64,000 bases of DNA from Turnera subulata (lineage: Eukaryota; Streptophyta; Magnoliopsida; Malpighiales; Passifloraceae): the NCBI GenBank assembly GCA_028386065.3, contig JAKUCV010002247.1:4915-68914 (forward strand). Direction: 5' to 3'. The notes beneath the pieces are model-generated. The model worked only from the letters and a program-made list of their open reading frames with translations. It was not told where the DNA came from and searched no databases. This document shows positions 24,697 through 37,214 of the stretch, in pieces. Each line of letters opens with the position of its first letter. The stretch's first letter is position 1. The translations under genes were made by a program, and so were the position numbers.

Positions 24697-25304
24697 GAAT
24701 TATTCCCCTCAACAATCCAACTTTATGTAGCGTAGTGGCAACATAATTTTGTAAAATCCCAAAGCCACAAAACGAAGATGATGAATTGTTTAAGTAGGGA
24801 TGATGAATTGTTTAAGTGGGGCACATAAAAATGCTTCACTCATTATGTTAATATTCCACCTTATTAGTACCCTATCACTAAGTTAGTGTTCGTATATATA
24901 ATGAAAATGGTGGTGAGCTTTAGGCATGAAAAACGGGAAGTTCAATTTTTTTATGAAACAAATTTGTTCTTGTTTTTCATTTTCCTTTTCCCTTTTCCCT
25001 CTTAAAAGAAAATCCTCATGCACACTAGTTTTAGGCATTTATGTTGTGGTAAAGGAGTTTATTTCTTGTGATTAATGCAAGATTCACGATCTTGCCGACT
25101 TGACTGCGAAGCTTTCGAGGTCTTTGGCTCTTGGTCGCGTAGTGTAGAGTTTAGTGAGTTTAGGTTTATTTTCAACTCCACGATAAACTTGACAAATTAT
25201 CCAAAGTAGTTTGAGCTAAAATGGATGTTTTTGGAATTCACTTAATTTATCAACATGGAATATATCATCCATAAAAACAACATCATGATCACAACCATTA
25301 ATGC

Positions 25305-25520
25305 ACCAATTGACGTGCTGGCCCTCCAATTTCATCATAGTTCACCAATTTTAGCCCCAATTAGCCAGTTGGCCCATAGGCTAATTTTGACTCCCAATTA
25401 GCCATTTTGTTCGCCAATTGCCCCTTTGTAGGCCAATTTTGGCCCTCGAATGACCAATTTTTGCTCCTATTGGCCAATTTGTCCGCCAATTGCAGGCCAA
25501 TTTCCGCCCAGTTGGCCATC
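25305..25520. repeat. Degenerate CCAATT/GGCCAATT repeat block
   Basis: Within about 215 bp the word CCAAT(T) or its extension GGCCAATTT recurs more than ten times at irregular 15-25-base steps, with TAGCCAGTTGGCCC and GTTCGCCAATTGCCCC variants. It looks like an eroded minisatellite. Confidence 0.6.
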
Positions 25521-26313
25521 ATTGCTACCTAAATGACAATATCAAATACCAATTCAATGAGCCTTGTATATATGTATCTTTGTCCCTTTATCTTTAAACC
25601 TAAGCCACGTAAATGAAACTAAACATTCGATTTTGATAATATATTACTATGAGTAATTAATGTATATAGGTATTTGAAGATATTATATAAAAAATCATAG
25701 TTATGATTTGAACTTGATCCATCATAACGAAACAGTAACACTACACCCACTAAACTACTTGAATATTACTTATTCCCTTAAGCCACAACTCATTACTTCT
25801 TTCCTTGGAATTTTATGGCGACTAAATAATTTTACATAGTGAAAGTTATTTGGGCTGCTCTTTCTTTTTCTTAGTGTTCTTAGTTACTCATCCAACTTAG
25901 TATTTTTATGCCCCATTTTAGTTTTTTTTTTTTGTTTCATAGGTTCTTGGTATAAGCATTAATTAAACATGGTTGCAAATACTTAGTTGCAAAAGAATAA
26001 TAAAGTCAGCAAACATCATACACTTTTGTGCACCTTGCCAACAAAAAGTAAAAGAAGGAAAGACTTGAAAAGGAAGGTAAGAGCCGCGTTAAATGGTAAT
26101 AGTATGAGAAATAGGGAGTCCCCCAATTTTTTTGTTTGCCGTAATAGTATGGTATAATTCGAAGGACCACCAAAAATACCGGAAAAAGCCATTATTCCAC
26201 ATGGGCCTGGCTTGGTGCCCAACTCATTCACAATCCGCCCAGTTTAAGCCTCGCGATAGTATCCAAGTTATATTCCATACAGCCCGTAATCGATACCGCC
26301 CTTCATCAAAAGC

Positions 26314-26321
26314 GCGGGAAA
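26314..26321 (-). promoter_or_regulatory. E2F-type site in the TIMELESS promoter
   Basis: GCGGGAAA (TTTCCCGC on the other strand) matches the E2F consensus TTTSSCGC, inside the near-palindrome GCGCGGGAAATTTTCCCG. It lies 204 bases before the TIMELESS start codon. TIMELESS is a replication-fork gene, for which S-phase control by E2F is expected. Confidence 0.6.
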
Positions 26322-26524
26322 TTTTCCCGTTTTCCCTCCCATATCTTCCACAACTCTAATCTCAAAGAATACCTGAATCTCCAAGCCTAATACAGCCACC
26401 ACCACCAGCCCCAATTCCTCCAATCCTCCACAGCAACATTAATTCTCATTCGTTTAACAATATCTCCATAACTCCAAGTCCCGTTCAATCCAAAAGCCCT
26501 AAGATCTCATCTCTTAAAAACGAA

Positions 26525-29500
26525 ATGGAAACGCAAGGCCTGGCCGCGATCTGCGCGGGTCTCGGCGTCGCCGAGGAGGACGAAGACGGAAACCGGATCG
26601 GCTACACCAAGGACGATTCCTGTCACGGTACATTTCGAGAAAATCGCTTACTATCATTTTTCGAAGTCGGTGTAAAATTTTGTTCGTTTGAAACTCATCG
26701 TTTTTTTCGGTGTTGTTAACTGGCAGAAAATCTGAAAGATTTGCTTAGGTTTATGAGGCGCGACGATCCTCACACGCGCCAAGTGTTTAAGCAAGTGTGT
26801 AAATGGAACACCGTCTCCAAGGATTTGATACCGCTTATCAAATACTATCAAGATGACCGTAACTTAGTTCTAAATGCAGGTCACTTCTCTTTCCTGTTTC
26901 GATTTAGTTATATTATATGTACTGTTTTTTTTTTTTCAATTAATGCAGGTTTTTTGTTTGGTTGATGATGATTTGGTTTGTTCCTTTTGTAAAACGAAAT
27001 TCAGTGAAGGTGTTGGTGTTCCTCACTATGCCAATTGAGCCGTCATCCACCGATATACCTGAACAGATCGAGTATCTTTGGGGTTTGAAGTCCGCGATCA
27101 CGTACAGTGACACAGTTGCGGTGATCGTTTCGCTTCTCGAAGGGCCACTGGAGAACTTGGAACGGTTAGGAATTTGTGCTCGTGCTTTTATATGGTGAAT
27201 GTTTTAGTTGGTTTAGTTATTGTGGCCTCAGGTTTTGTTGTGCCGTTGCAGCGATTTAATCACCGAAGATGACTGGAAATTGGTCCAGCTGGTGCTTACT
27301 TTGTTCCGAAACATTCTCGCCATTCAAGATATTTCTCCGGTGCAGAAAGCTGGGGGTTCTGCTATTCAGCTTTTGTCGCTGAGAGATAAATTTCTGGAAC
27401 TCTTGTTCAATGAGAATGTGATGGATTTGATTATACTTGTCACCCAGCATGTGGATGGCTCTTGCCGCTATTTTCGCCAGGACAACTTACTTTTGTTAGA
27501 AATTTTCCATTACATTTTCATGGGTCAGGACCCGGAGTTGATTGCCAAAGCAAAGCAATCCAAGGTTAGCATGGTTTGTATTTCTTTTTTCCCTTTTGCT
27601 GGCAGCATCTCTTGTAGCTGAATAGGAAATTTCTCTGAAGTCTGATGAGCAAACTTTTAAGTAAAAGAGAAGTAATGTAGCCAATTAATCTTACTCTTAG
27701 GCCACTGAAACCACAAAATTGCACATGCTTATCCATGGTTTTTGTTAAAATGATTTATTTTAAATGTTAAAACTAATATTTTAATGCAATTTTGTGGGTA
27801 TATGTTTTTTTGTGGTTGTTTGGTCTTTCTTGACTTTTGTTGTAGAATCTAATCAGTGTGATCTTTTGGTTAGATATCCATTTGCTCACCTCTTATACAT
27901 GTCTAACAAGTTTGCTTTTGTAGGCTTGTGGAGACACCAAGGATTATCTTCGTGGTCTTGAGTCCATCATGAAAGAGGAAGAAGAGAGAAAAAAACTTTC
28001 TAGATCAAAGAATCTAATTCGTCATTCACAGTTTAGTGGGACATTTACACGGGTTACCATGGTACGATATTTTCACTACAAAAATGTACTTCCAAATGCA
28101 GTCTGCCAACTCCCCTTGGTCTTTTCTACAGGATGGTTCTAAAGCTGTTTACAAAGGGAATCCTAATCAGAATAATCTGCTCAAACCCCATGCAACTCAA
28201 CGAGGTCCAAACAAAAGAATATTATGGGACAACTGTAGATTACCTACAACAAAGAATAATATTTTGGAGTTATTGCATGATTTTCTGACTCAGTTCCTAT
28301 CTGGAGGGTACAATGGTATATATCTTGTACATCTACTTTATGCTTTAATTTGTTTTCTTGTTTTCTTCTTTTCCTAATTGTAAGGCCCATTGTTTTGTAT
28401 CACATGAATGCCAGTTTTGATGCAGTCGATCCAGGAGGATATTGATAAGGAACACGCAATACAGAATAGCGATATTGTTGTTTTCTTCCAGGTTGCCCAG
28501 TTTGCTATTTCTTTTCAATATCACAAGTTTTTGACTTCCAAGGTGAGACAGTGACACTCATGCCATTCTTTCTTCTTTTTTGGGTCTTTTTAAAAAATAT
28601 ACGCACATGCAATCCAACTTTTTTTTTTTTATGTGGATAATTGCATCGAACAGCCAACTATGGAGAAAGGCTCTTCTCAAGTCTTGGCTGATGAAGATGG
28701 TGATAGCACATTATTTAAAGGTGACATGTGTGGACCAATTGCAGCAACAATGCAGGAATCGATGTTCATACTTGTCATTTCAAGATGGCGTTATGCTTTT
28801 GAAGGCTTGAAGGAAACAAATAACTACAAATTTTTATCTGCAGCCGGTTCTCTCATGAAAATTATGGTTACGTACACTTACTATTCTAATGCTCTATGGT
28901 TATCTTTCCTCCCTTCTCCCCTATCCTAAAGACTTTGCTACGGTTCTGTATCTAACTTGTTAAATTTCAAATGCTACTCATTCCCACATTTGTTTCCTTA
29001 GTTTAAGGTCCCGAGAAACTCTACAGCTTGTTTCATTAGCCGATGTCCTCTTTTTTCATGTTGGTGTGATAAATGCCCAAGATTGCCCCAAACTTGGGAA
29101 TTTACCACTAGGCCTTTAGGCATCTTAGAGGAAGCTAGATTGGTGATTCACAAACGTCCTTATCACCACGTAACTTTGTGCCCCTCTTATAGTTCAGTTA
29201 TATGTGGTGATTAAAGTATACACCTCATTTTTTTTTTTCCAAAAACTTGTTTATACTCCCTGTTTATTGATGAAGTGAATTGTTGAATTACAGAAGAACT
29301 AAAAGGTCCTCTTATAATGCAAAATGCACACTCTTAACTCTTTTTGATGCATGGGATTCTTATATTGGACTGGAAAGTATGTATCACCGGCAACTAGGAC
29401 TTCCTATCCGTTGGAGAAAAAGAAACCTACTTCAAAAGTATCACTTACTAATCCATGAGTTTTTGCTTGGAAACAAAAGTGCATACTTTCAAAGTTCTTA

Positions 29501-32500
29501 TATACCCCTTTTCTTTTCAAGTCTTTGACAGTCTTCCTTGTATGGCCTCCACATGTCTTCTATCATAACTTTTAATATCGATTCATGCTCAAGTAAATGG
29601 TTACCCTTTGCAGATTCGCATGTTAGATTTGGTGCTCAAGCTGTTGCCTGAAAATTCCAAGGAACCTCAAACAACTCGCATCCTGCTTTACAAGTTATTC
29701 TATGACCAGACCGATCAAGGGATGACGCAATTCATTTTAAGCCTGATTAAGTCTTTTGACACTCACAAACAGACCAAAAGGTTAGTCTAAATAACTTGAA
29801 TTTGAGGTAGACTGTCAAAGTTTTATTAACAACCAAGAGAAACACAGAAGCATTTTATTTTGCAAAAAAAAGCACATCCCATGTAGCATCTTCCCCGGCG
29901 ACGAATCTGTTTTGCTTTAGTTACTCTGAGTTAACATTTAGTTAACTTTTGATTATTAAGGAATCCATGAAAGTCCTAACTGGCCCCGCATTCTTGCTTA
30001 TTGTGCTACATTTTCTTGTGTTAATGCCAGTGATCTTGCGGATTTAATAGAGACGGTTCATATAATTGTAAGGCTGATGGAACATCTTCAAGCACGTGGC
30101 ACACTGAGGGTAAGTGCATTCATTTTGAAAGTTTAACTAGACCAACTTGTGAAATGTTCTGTTTGTCTTTGAAATCATCAATGCTTAACATGGATTAGTA
30201 ACAGCATATCTTGTCAATGAATGCCCATGAGGGTAGAATTGGCCTTTTATTTTCACGAAGATATTTGCTTCTCTTGTTTCTCTAAGAATTTGTAGTTATG
30301 TTTTATTTATTGGTTAGAAAAATTATTATGCGGACTTTTCTTGAGCATTACTTGTTTTTTACCCTAGTGGAGTGGGACTCTTATAAAGTTCTACACTCTT
30401 GAACAGGAATCTGGAATTTAAGATTCACTGCACACAACACATGTTTCTTAAGAACTATAGTTGTTTTTTTTGATATGAAAGAACTAGAACTATCGTTGTT
30501 ACTGAAGTAATCTTGTAGTTACCCTATGAAGCTGAACAATCTTGATTATGTTAAAAAAATCTTGTACTTCACTGTCATATTTTGTGAGATGGTATAATCA
30601 GGTTTGTAGTGTTATGCTAAAGTGAAGAGTCTGGATCTTTATTTCCTCAGTTTAGTTATCAACAAAATGCTAGAAATTGGGAAATGCAAATAGATAAACC
30701 TGAATGAAGCTGGCTGTCAACATTGTTGATCTTCATTGCTATGTTAGGGGGTAATATTGTCCCATGATAAGTTTTTGATTTTCACTGCTTTGTTGAAGAG
30801 GTAATATAGTTCATAATAATCTGCCTAATATTAAGCTGCGCCAATGGACCGGCAACTTGTTTTCAGTTCTATCCGAGTGTCTGCATTTGTTTCTTCGTAT
30901 TTTACTTGTTCTAGATGGTCAGTGTCAGCTAGTTTACTTAGTATTTTCCCGTCGTTGTTTTGCTGTCCATCAATGTCTCTGCTAGTTTTTGTTACAAAGC
31001 TTCTTTTTGATATACAAAATGAAAGCAATTATTTTATATGATCAAGGTTTCTAGGAAATCAAGAAAGAGCAGAAAGAAGAAATCACCTGCCGATGATATT
31101 CAAACTGGACATGGACAGTCGGAAGGTGAAGCCATTGAACGGGATGAAACGGCGGTTTCTAATACTGAACAACTAACTGATCCCCTGATGAAAAGAACAA
31201 ATGTGACGTCTGATGATCAAACAACCATCAGTGTAGCTGCTGATTCTGATGAGCGTGTCATAACTCTGCCAGAGACGGGGGATATTGATCGGCCACAGAC
31301 AATCGAAGAAGGGATTGAGCCAAATATCAAAGCCGCTGCTCAGGTTGACGAGTCGGTGAAATCTGTGCCAGAAAAGGAAAGGATGGGTCAGATCGATGAT
31401 GATCTATGTTGCAGTTCTGATGATTCTTCTAGTGACGAGCAGCCAGCTGCGACATATGAAGTTGATTTCAAGGTCTCCACTTTTATATCAGCTTTTGCAA
31501 ACCACAATATAATTCAGAATTTATGCTGGTTGCTGAAATTCTACAAGAACAACCCCGTCAATACCAATCATTACATTGTGCGCATGTTGCAGAGGATCAC
31601 TGATGATCTGGATCTCTCTCCAATGCTATATCAGGTGAATATAGAAATCTGCTTGTCCTTGAGAATTGCGAGATGCTTGTACATTATGATCTGCTTGCTT
31701 ATAACTTTTAATCAATTTTATGCAGTTGTCGCTCCTCACAACATTCTACGAAATCTTGGAAGAGCAAAAGCAACTTCCATGCGTAGAATACAAAAATATT
31801 GTTGATTTCTTAACAAGGTTGGTTCGAAGAATGCTAAAAAAGATGAAGACTCAGCCCCTTCTGTTTGTGGAAGTCTTGTTTTGGAAGAGCCGGAGAGAAT
31901 GCCATTATATAAATGCTGAATATTTATTACATGAGCTTGGACATATGAGGAAAGAAACTGCTAGTTGGGGAAAAGTTTCAGAAAATGGAGAAACAGGGTC
32001 ATCACAAGCAAAGGGATGGGTTCCCAGAAGTTTAGCAGATGCACTGGGTGAGGACGAAGCAGATGTTGTGATCTCTCAGGAACCAGGGTATCAGAAGTAA
32101 GAAATGTTTATTGTCTTGATTTTTTTAGTCTGTGTTTTGTTTGTATTTCCTGTCTGCTAATATGCACTTAGAAATTTTTGTGCCTAATACTAGCAGCTTC
32201 ATTTTTTTTCGGGGTGAAATGCCATTTGCTTTTATCTGTCGAAGTGTGTGCTGGTTAGGTAGACTGTAGAATTTTCAAATTCGCAGGACTGATGTAGAAA
32301 CTTTCATATCGTTCAGAGAACAAGAAAAGTTAGCTGACTCCTTTCAAACAGAAATGATAAGACAATACTCCAGTTAATATGAAAATCTTAATTTTTTTTC
32401 ACCCACCTCTCTGATTTGTTGGTGCAGTGCTGAAGATACTTTGGAACATGAAAATGATGGGCTTTCCAAAAGAAAGAGAAGACTTATTTTCACTGATGAG

Positions 32501-35500
32501 ATGGAGACAAGAATTAAAGATCTGTATGAGAAGTAAGTGCATGTTAACTATGCTGTATGGTATATTTGTGTATTGGTAAAGGACGTAACAGATGAATTTC
32601 TTGCACTTTGTTGATCTTGGTTGGAAATTTGTTTTGGCTTGTTTATGAGAGTTTAACCATGCTCGACTGCCTAACGTTTTTTTTATGGATACTAGAACTG
32701 TTTTGGGACATATGTTTTGACAAAAGTCAATGTTGTAGATTCAAAGGTGAAAGGAACTGTAGTCGCTTGATTGCAGAATCCTTACAACCTGAGGTTCAAG
32801 TTTCACCTGCACAAGTTTTCAACAAGCTTAAGCAGCTGGGATTGAAGGTTGTATCAAAGAAAAGAATTCGTCTTGATGATAGGCCAACTTCTGCTAGTCC
32901 TGAATATCCTGAGGATGAAGGAAAGATACTGGACAAAGAAATTGATGGTCATGACTCCACTGATTTAGGTGGAAGCTTGTTGAGGCAACCATTGTAAGTA
33001 TAGCATCTCTGCTTTTGGAATATTGAATAAAAGCAGTCATAGCCAGCCTATCCGGAGGCTTTGAAAGAGTATAATAGCATATGCTAGAATGAGGAAAAAA
33101 TATACTCCTTCAGTAAATGAAATTTCTCATTAAAGAGTGAATTTCCTGAAGTCTACTCCATATGATAATTACAAATGTTCTTACTTTAAATATATTTTAT
33201 TTAGAGCCTATGTCCGAGGATATAGGTTATCCGCGTGGGCTCATTTAGGAATTGAATCACATAGGCTATATTTTATGTGCTTCATTTTTGTGTTCAAGTC
33301 CTAGTGTTTAAAGCTACATTTACACATTGTGCTTTGCTAGCTGAAGCTCATGAGCATTTGGATAATGCCTGTTTAATGCATATACCAGTACTGTTTAGAT
33401 TCTTAGCTCCTCGTGAAAAGCCCTCTTTTCATTTATTCCATGTGTTTATGCTTTATTAACAGGAATATCAGGAAAAGAGTGCGTGCCTTTAGCAAAGACC
33501 AGGAGGCAACGATTAAAGTTTTATTTGAACAGTAAGTGTTGCCTAGCGTATTATACTGCAAAGTTATCATTAGCTTGTCATACTGCAATAGTTGCACCTT
33601 ATGTACCCACCCAGATAAGGGCTAGGTTAGCCGTGTGAAAAAAATTATTATCTTCAAACTGTGATCATGACCTGGCATGAAACAATTCTTAGCCTGTTAT
33701 TGCAACATAAAGGTAAGCCCTTTCAGAGTAGTATAGGTATGCCTTGTTGAACTGATTTAATTTTGCTTTTTCTGCGCTGCACAGATTTAAAGACCATAAA
33801 AGATGCAACTACATGATTGCAAATGCTCTGGCAGCTGATGATTCGTTCACAGCTGCCCAAGTTTCACGGAAACTGAAGCAAATGGGTTTACGTGTTCCCC
33901 AAAAGAAGAGGTCCAAAGCAGATAGTCATCTGGGAGATGAGGAACTAAAAGGGTTTGTTCCTGGAGGACAGGATTCTGATGATGAAACTTTATTGTCCTT
34001 AAGGAACAGGTAATTGCTGTTTGGGGTTGGTTTCAAAGACAAGCAAGTTTTCTTTTACAAATTACTGCAAAATTGCTTGATGTCATTTAACATGTGGAGA
34101 CAATTCAGTTTACTCATCGTCTTGGACCCACTTGAAAATTTCTCTTATTACTTTTTCGCTTAACTTGTTATTTGAAAATTGAAGAACTATGTATTATGCC
34201 ATCATAACAACCAACTCAAGAATGAAAACAAAAGAATGTCAAGATTGGCACCTTCTCCACTGAGCTATTAATGATAGTAAAAGTTTCTTGTCAAGTTTAT
34301 GCTTACATGACGCTCAAACTTTATTAATAATTTTCAATGTAGGAGTAAAAAGAAGGATGATAGCAGATTAGTTGGTGAGCCATCCGGAGAGAACATAGAA
34401 GGAATGTCCCTTGGGGAATCAGATGACGAACTTCTCAGCTCCATTATCAAGTAAGTGTTTTCCTCTATTTTCCAGCACAAATAATTGTAGAAAAAGCTCT
34501 CACTGATAAATATTACCCTAAATAAAAGAATGTCAAAATTGACACCTTCTCTACCGGGCCATTAATGATAGTAAGTTTCTTGTCAAGTTTATGCTTACAT
34601 GACGCTCAAAACTTATTAATAATTTTCAATGTAGGAGTAAGAAGAAGGATGATAGCAGATTAGTTGTTGAGCCATCCGGAGAGAACATAGAAGGAATGTC
34701 CCTCGGGGAATCAGATGACGAACTTCTCAGCTCCATTCTCAAGTAAGTGTTTCCTCTATCTTCCAGCACAAACAGCTATAGGACAAGCTCTGACACTGAT
34801 AAGTGTTACCCTAAATGATTTGGTTTTCTTTACCGATAATTATTGCGGCAAAGTTTATATTGTCTGGTGAGATCTCATCAATTGGTTTAATGTTATCTTT
34901 TCGGCAACTTTTGAACTTGGATAACGGGAACTCTTTCACAGTCTTTTAGCTGAAAATAGGATTTCATTAAAAATGGGTATGCCGAGGATTAAACTTCTAT
35001 TCACTTTGTAAGGAAGGGCTATAATATATAATGTGAAAATGCTAAAGTTATCTTGTGCAGTTTTATATCTTTTGTCCAAAGACTGGTGCACTTCCACGTT
35101 ATAATTTTTATCATCTTCCATAATTCCTGTTTTGAGCAGTAACAAGCATTCTAGCTGGTGCATTAAAATTTTTGGACAGTTCTACAATTATGAACTGCTA
35201 GCTTTGTTTTAATCTTCTTGTCACATGACAGCACATTTTCATCTTGTACTTTATGTTTACTGATGCTAAACTTCCTTTTTGCTTTGAAGGCATAAAAAGA
35301 AAGATGATGGGATATTTTCTGGGGAGCAGCAAAATAACGTGGGAGAATTTTCCGATGATTCCAGTGATGAACTGCTGAGCTCTAAACTCAAGTAAGTCTT
35401 TATCTTCATCTCTCTATGTTCTGGGATGTCCATTTTAGGGCATTGATTAGGTATTTGCTATTGGTCATTAGCCTGACTGTTTACTGCTAGTTATGTGAGA

Positions 35501-37214
35501 TGAAACTTCATGATGAAAAGGAGGATTTGGGGTATCCTTTTGATTTCGGATTGAACAGTATGCGCCAATTTGTCAGTAACTTTGTACGTATGCCTTGAGT
35601 TCCCTTCAGCATGTCATGTATGCTTTTGACCGAAGTACAACAAATCAACAGTAGTAGCCAATATTTGTTTGAAATTGAACTCAGTGGTAATGACATGGCC
35701 CTCCATCTGTGTACCTCTCCTTGTCATCAAATCCCATGCATCTTTTCAGCATTTTGGTAAAGTATATCTTCACTTTACAAGTCATCTATACAAGGGAAGA
35801 ACTCTAGGCGCCTCAATAGTATCAGTGTCCGACTTGTTTCTCAGAGAAATAGGTGCCTTGAAGGTCTTGAAAGTTTTGCATTGTTAGCTTTTCACATGTC
35901 GTCTTTCCTGTTGTTTGGTTAGATTATTTTGTTTACCTTCCATTGATAGGAAAACCAGGAAGCGCCTTCCAAAAGCAAAAGATGAGAAGCTTGCAACTAT
36001 AGCCACCGCCGACAGTAAAACTGCTGATGAAGCTCCTTATGCAGAAAGGTATAAGTTCCAATTAGTCTCCAAATAATATGACTCGCTTATAGAAACGGGG
36101 TTAAAGAGTTGCACTAACTTCCATACCCATATAGATCGCTACATATGTTGGACACTGGAATAGTAGATTTCCACGAATGCTTTATACAGACTTTTTTTTT
36201 TTGATGCTAATCGAAGGTTTATACAGACTTAGATCTCACTGTTGATGCTTTATACAGACTTAGATCTCGCTGTTGAGAGTTTAGCTCTACCTTCGCAATA
36301 AATAGAGATGGATGTTAAATTAATATCTAGGAACAGTATGGCTTGAATAAGCTTTGCCATCTAACAGTTTGTTTGGATAGATGGGGAATGAAGGGGAAGG
36401 GAGGGGAAAGGAGGAGAATGGAGGGGAATTTTTAATTTAACTTTGTTTGGGAAAGAAAGTTAATGGAGGGGAAGGGGAATTTTTTAACCTTCATTCCCCT
36501 TCATTCCCCTTAAAATGTCTCCCCGTCGATTTGGTGGGGAATGGAGGGGAGGGTCGATTTGGTGGGGAATGAAGGGGAGGAGAATTTTAGAACTAGATGA
36601 TGACTTAAAATTCCATGATTAGCCTCTTATATTTTTTTTTAAAAAATTATAAATAAGGATATTTATGTAATTTGATAATATTACCTACCATTCCCCTCTC
36701 TTCCCTTTAATGAATATATCCAAATAAGTTAAAGTTAAAATTTTCCCCTCCCCACCATTCCCATCCCTTCCCTTCCCATCCATTCCCCTCCCTTCCCTTT
36801 CCCTCTATATTTCCAATCAAACTGTAAGGACAGGATGGCTTAAATAAGCATGTCCTTGTTGAAGCCTTCTGTTGGGATTCTGTTACCTCAGCATGAAGTT
36901 AACATTTCTCCTTGACAAATGGATTCAGGGACGGAGTTAGCTATCCCATCATGATGGATGTGGATGGAATTGACAAGAACAATGTTTCCAAGCATGCCAA
37001 TGAGAATGGAAATTCAAAAGCTGAAGAAACTGGAAGTATCCCCAGAAATTCAGCGGGTGTTTCACCATCTAAAAGCAGAGGTGATGTCTCCTTGCAGCAA
37101 GCGGATGATGAATTGGCAGATTTGGAGGATGACGATACTTCTGACACGTTAGTGAAAAGCTCTGCACTTAGAAGGAAGTTGAGGATGGTAATTGATGGCG
37201 ACGATGATGATTGA
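26525..37214 (+). CDS. TIM: TIMELESS (Tof1/Tim1 type) replication-fork protein
   Basis: Nuclear partner of TIPIN that stabilises replication forks and supports cohesion. Twenty-one exons: 26525-26627, 26727-26879, 27005-27164, 27252-27564, 27924-28061, 28132-28315, 28415-28542, 28654-28866, 29614-29780, 30031-30109, 31047-31634, 31726-32096, 32428-32532, 32739-32993, 33463-33531, 33785-34009, 34343-34450, 34635-34742, 35290-35391, 35950-36048, 36929-37214. Total 3954 nt, 1317 aa in frame. The N-terminal Timeless domain (LLRFMRRDD, LKSAITYSD) fills about residues 30-460. An acidic, Lys-rich linker follows, then the C-terminal Timeless region (LLTTFYEILEEQK). Next are two similar 50-aa modules (about 890-945 and 990-1050) and a tail of repeated SDDELLSS units coded by exons 17-19. 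Longer than the Arabidopsis protein as I recall it, partly from the duplicated exon. Confidence 0.93.
30451..30500 (-). repeat. Poly(T) micro-insertion in TIMELESS intron 10
   Basis: AGAACTATAGTTGTT (30451-30465) is repeated with one mismatch at 30486-30500. The 20 bases between are a T run and then GATATGAAAGAACT. On the other strand the insert ends ATATC before the A run, like the LINE tail at 9.24 kb. Confidence 0.65.
34225..34820 (+). repeat. Tandem duplication of a TIMELESS exon with its intron
   Basis: A unit of about 295 bp is present twice, roughly 34225-34520 and 34521-34820. Each holds upstream intron sequence, a 108-bp exon (34343-34450; 34635-34742) and the following donor. The exons start GAGTAA(A/G)AAGAAGGATGA and differ at only a few bases. 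Both keep phase, so 36 residues are doubled. Confidence 0.92.
36181..36230 (-). repeat. Poly(T) micro-insertion in TIMELESS intron 20
   Basis: TTTATACAGACTT occurs at 36181-36193 and 36218-36230. Between them is a 24-base insert, a T run followed by GATGCTAATCGAAGG. A third copy at 36249-36261 shows an additional 31-bp local tandem duplication next to it. Confidence 0.65.
36362..36827. mobile_element. MITE-like element in TIMELESS intron 20
   Basis: A 460-bp segment (36365-36824) has inverted ends, CAGTTTGTTTGGATA on the left and CAGTTTGATTGGAAA on the right when reversed. Purine-rich (GGGGAATGGAGGGG) left and pyrimidine-rich right halves follow. TAA flanks both ends. A 3-base TAA/TTA duplication points to PIF/Harbinger, but the family is uncertain. 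Confidence 0.65.

Larger units (their letters stand above)
22909..26524. other. Divergent intergenic region between pyruvate kinase and TIMELESS
   Basis: Contains the pyruvate kinase promoter, a solo LTR (23.4-24.1 kb), a LINE 3' relic (24.4-24.7 kb), a CCAATT-rich block (25.3-25.5 kb) and the TIMELESS promoter with an E2F-type site. No further gene recognised. Confidence 0.6.
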
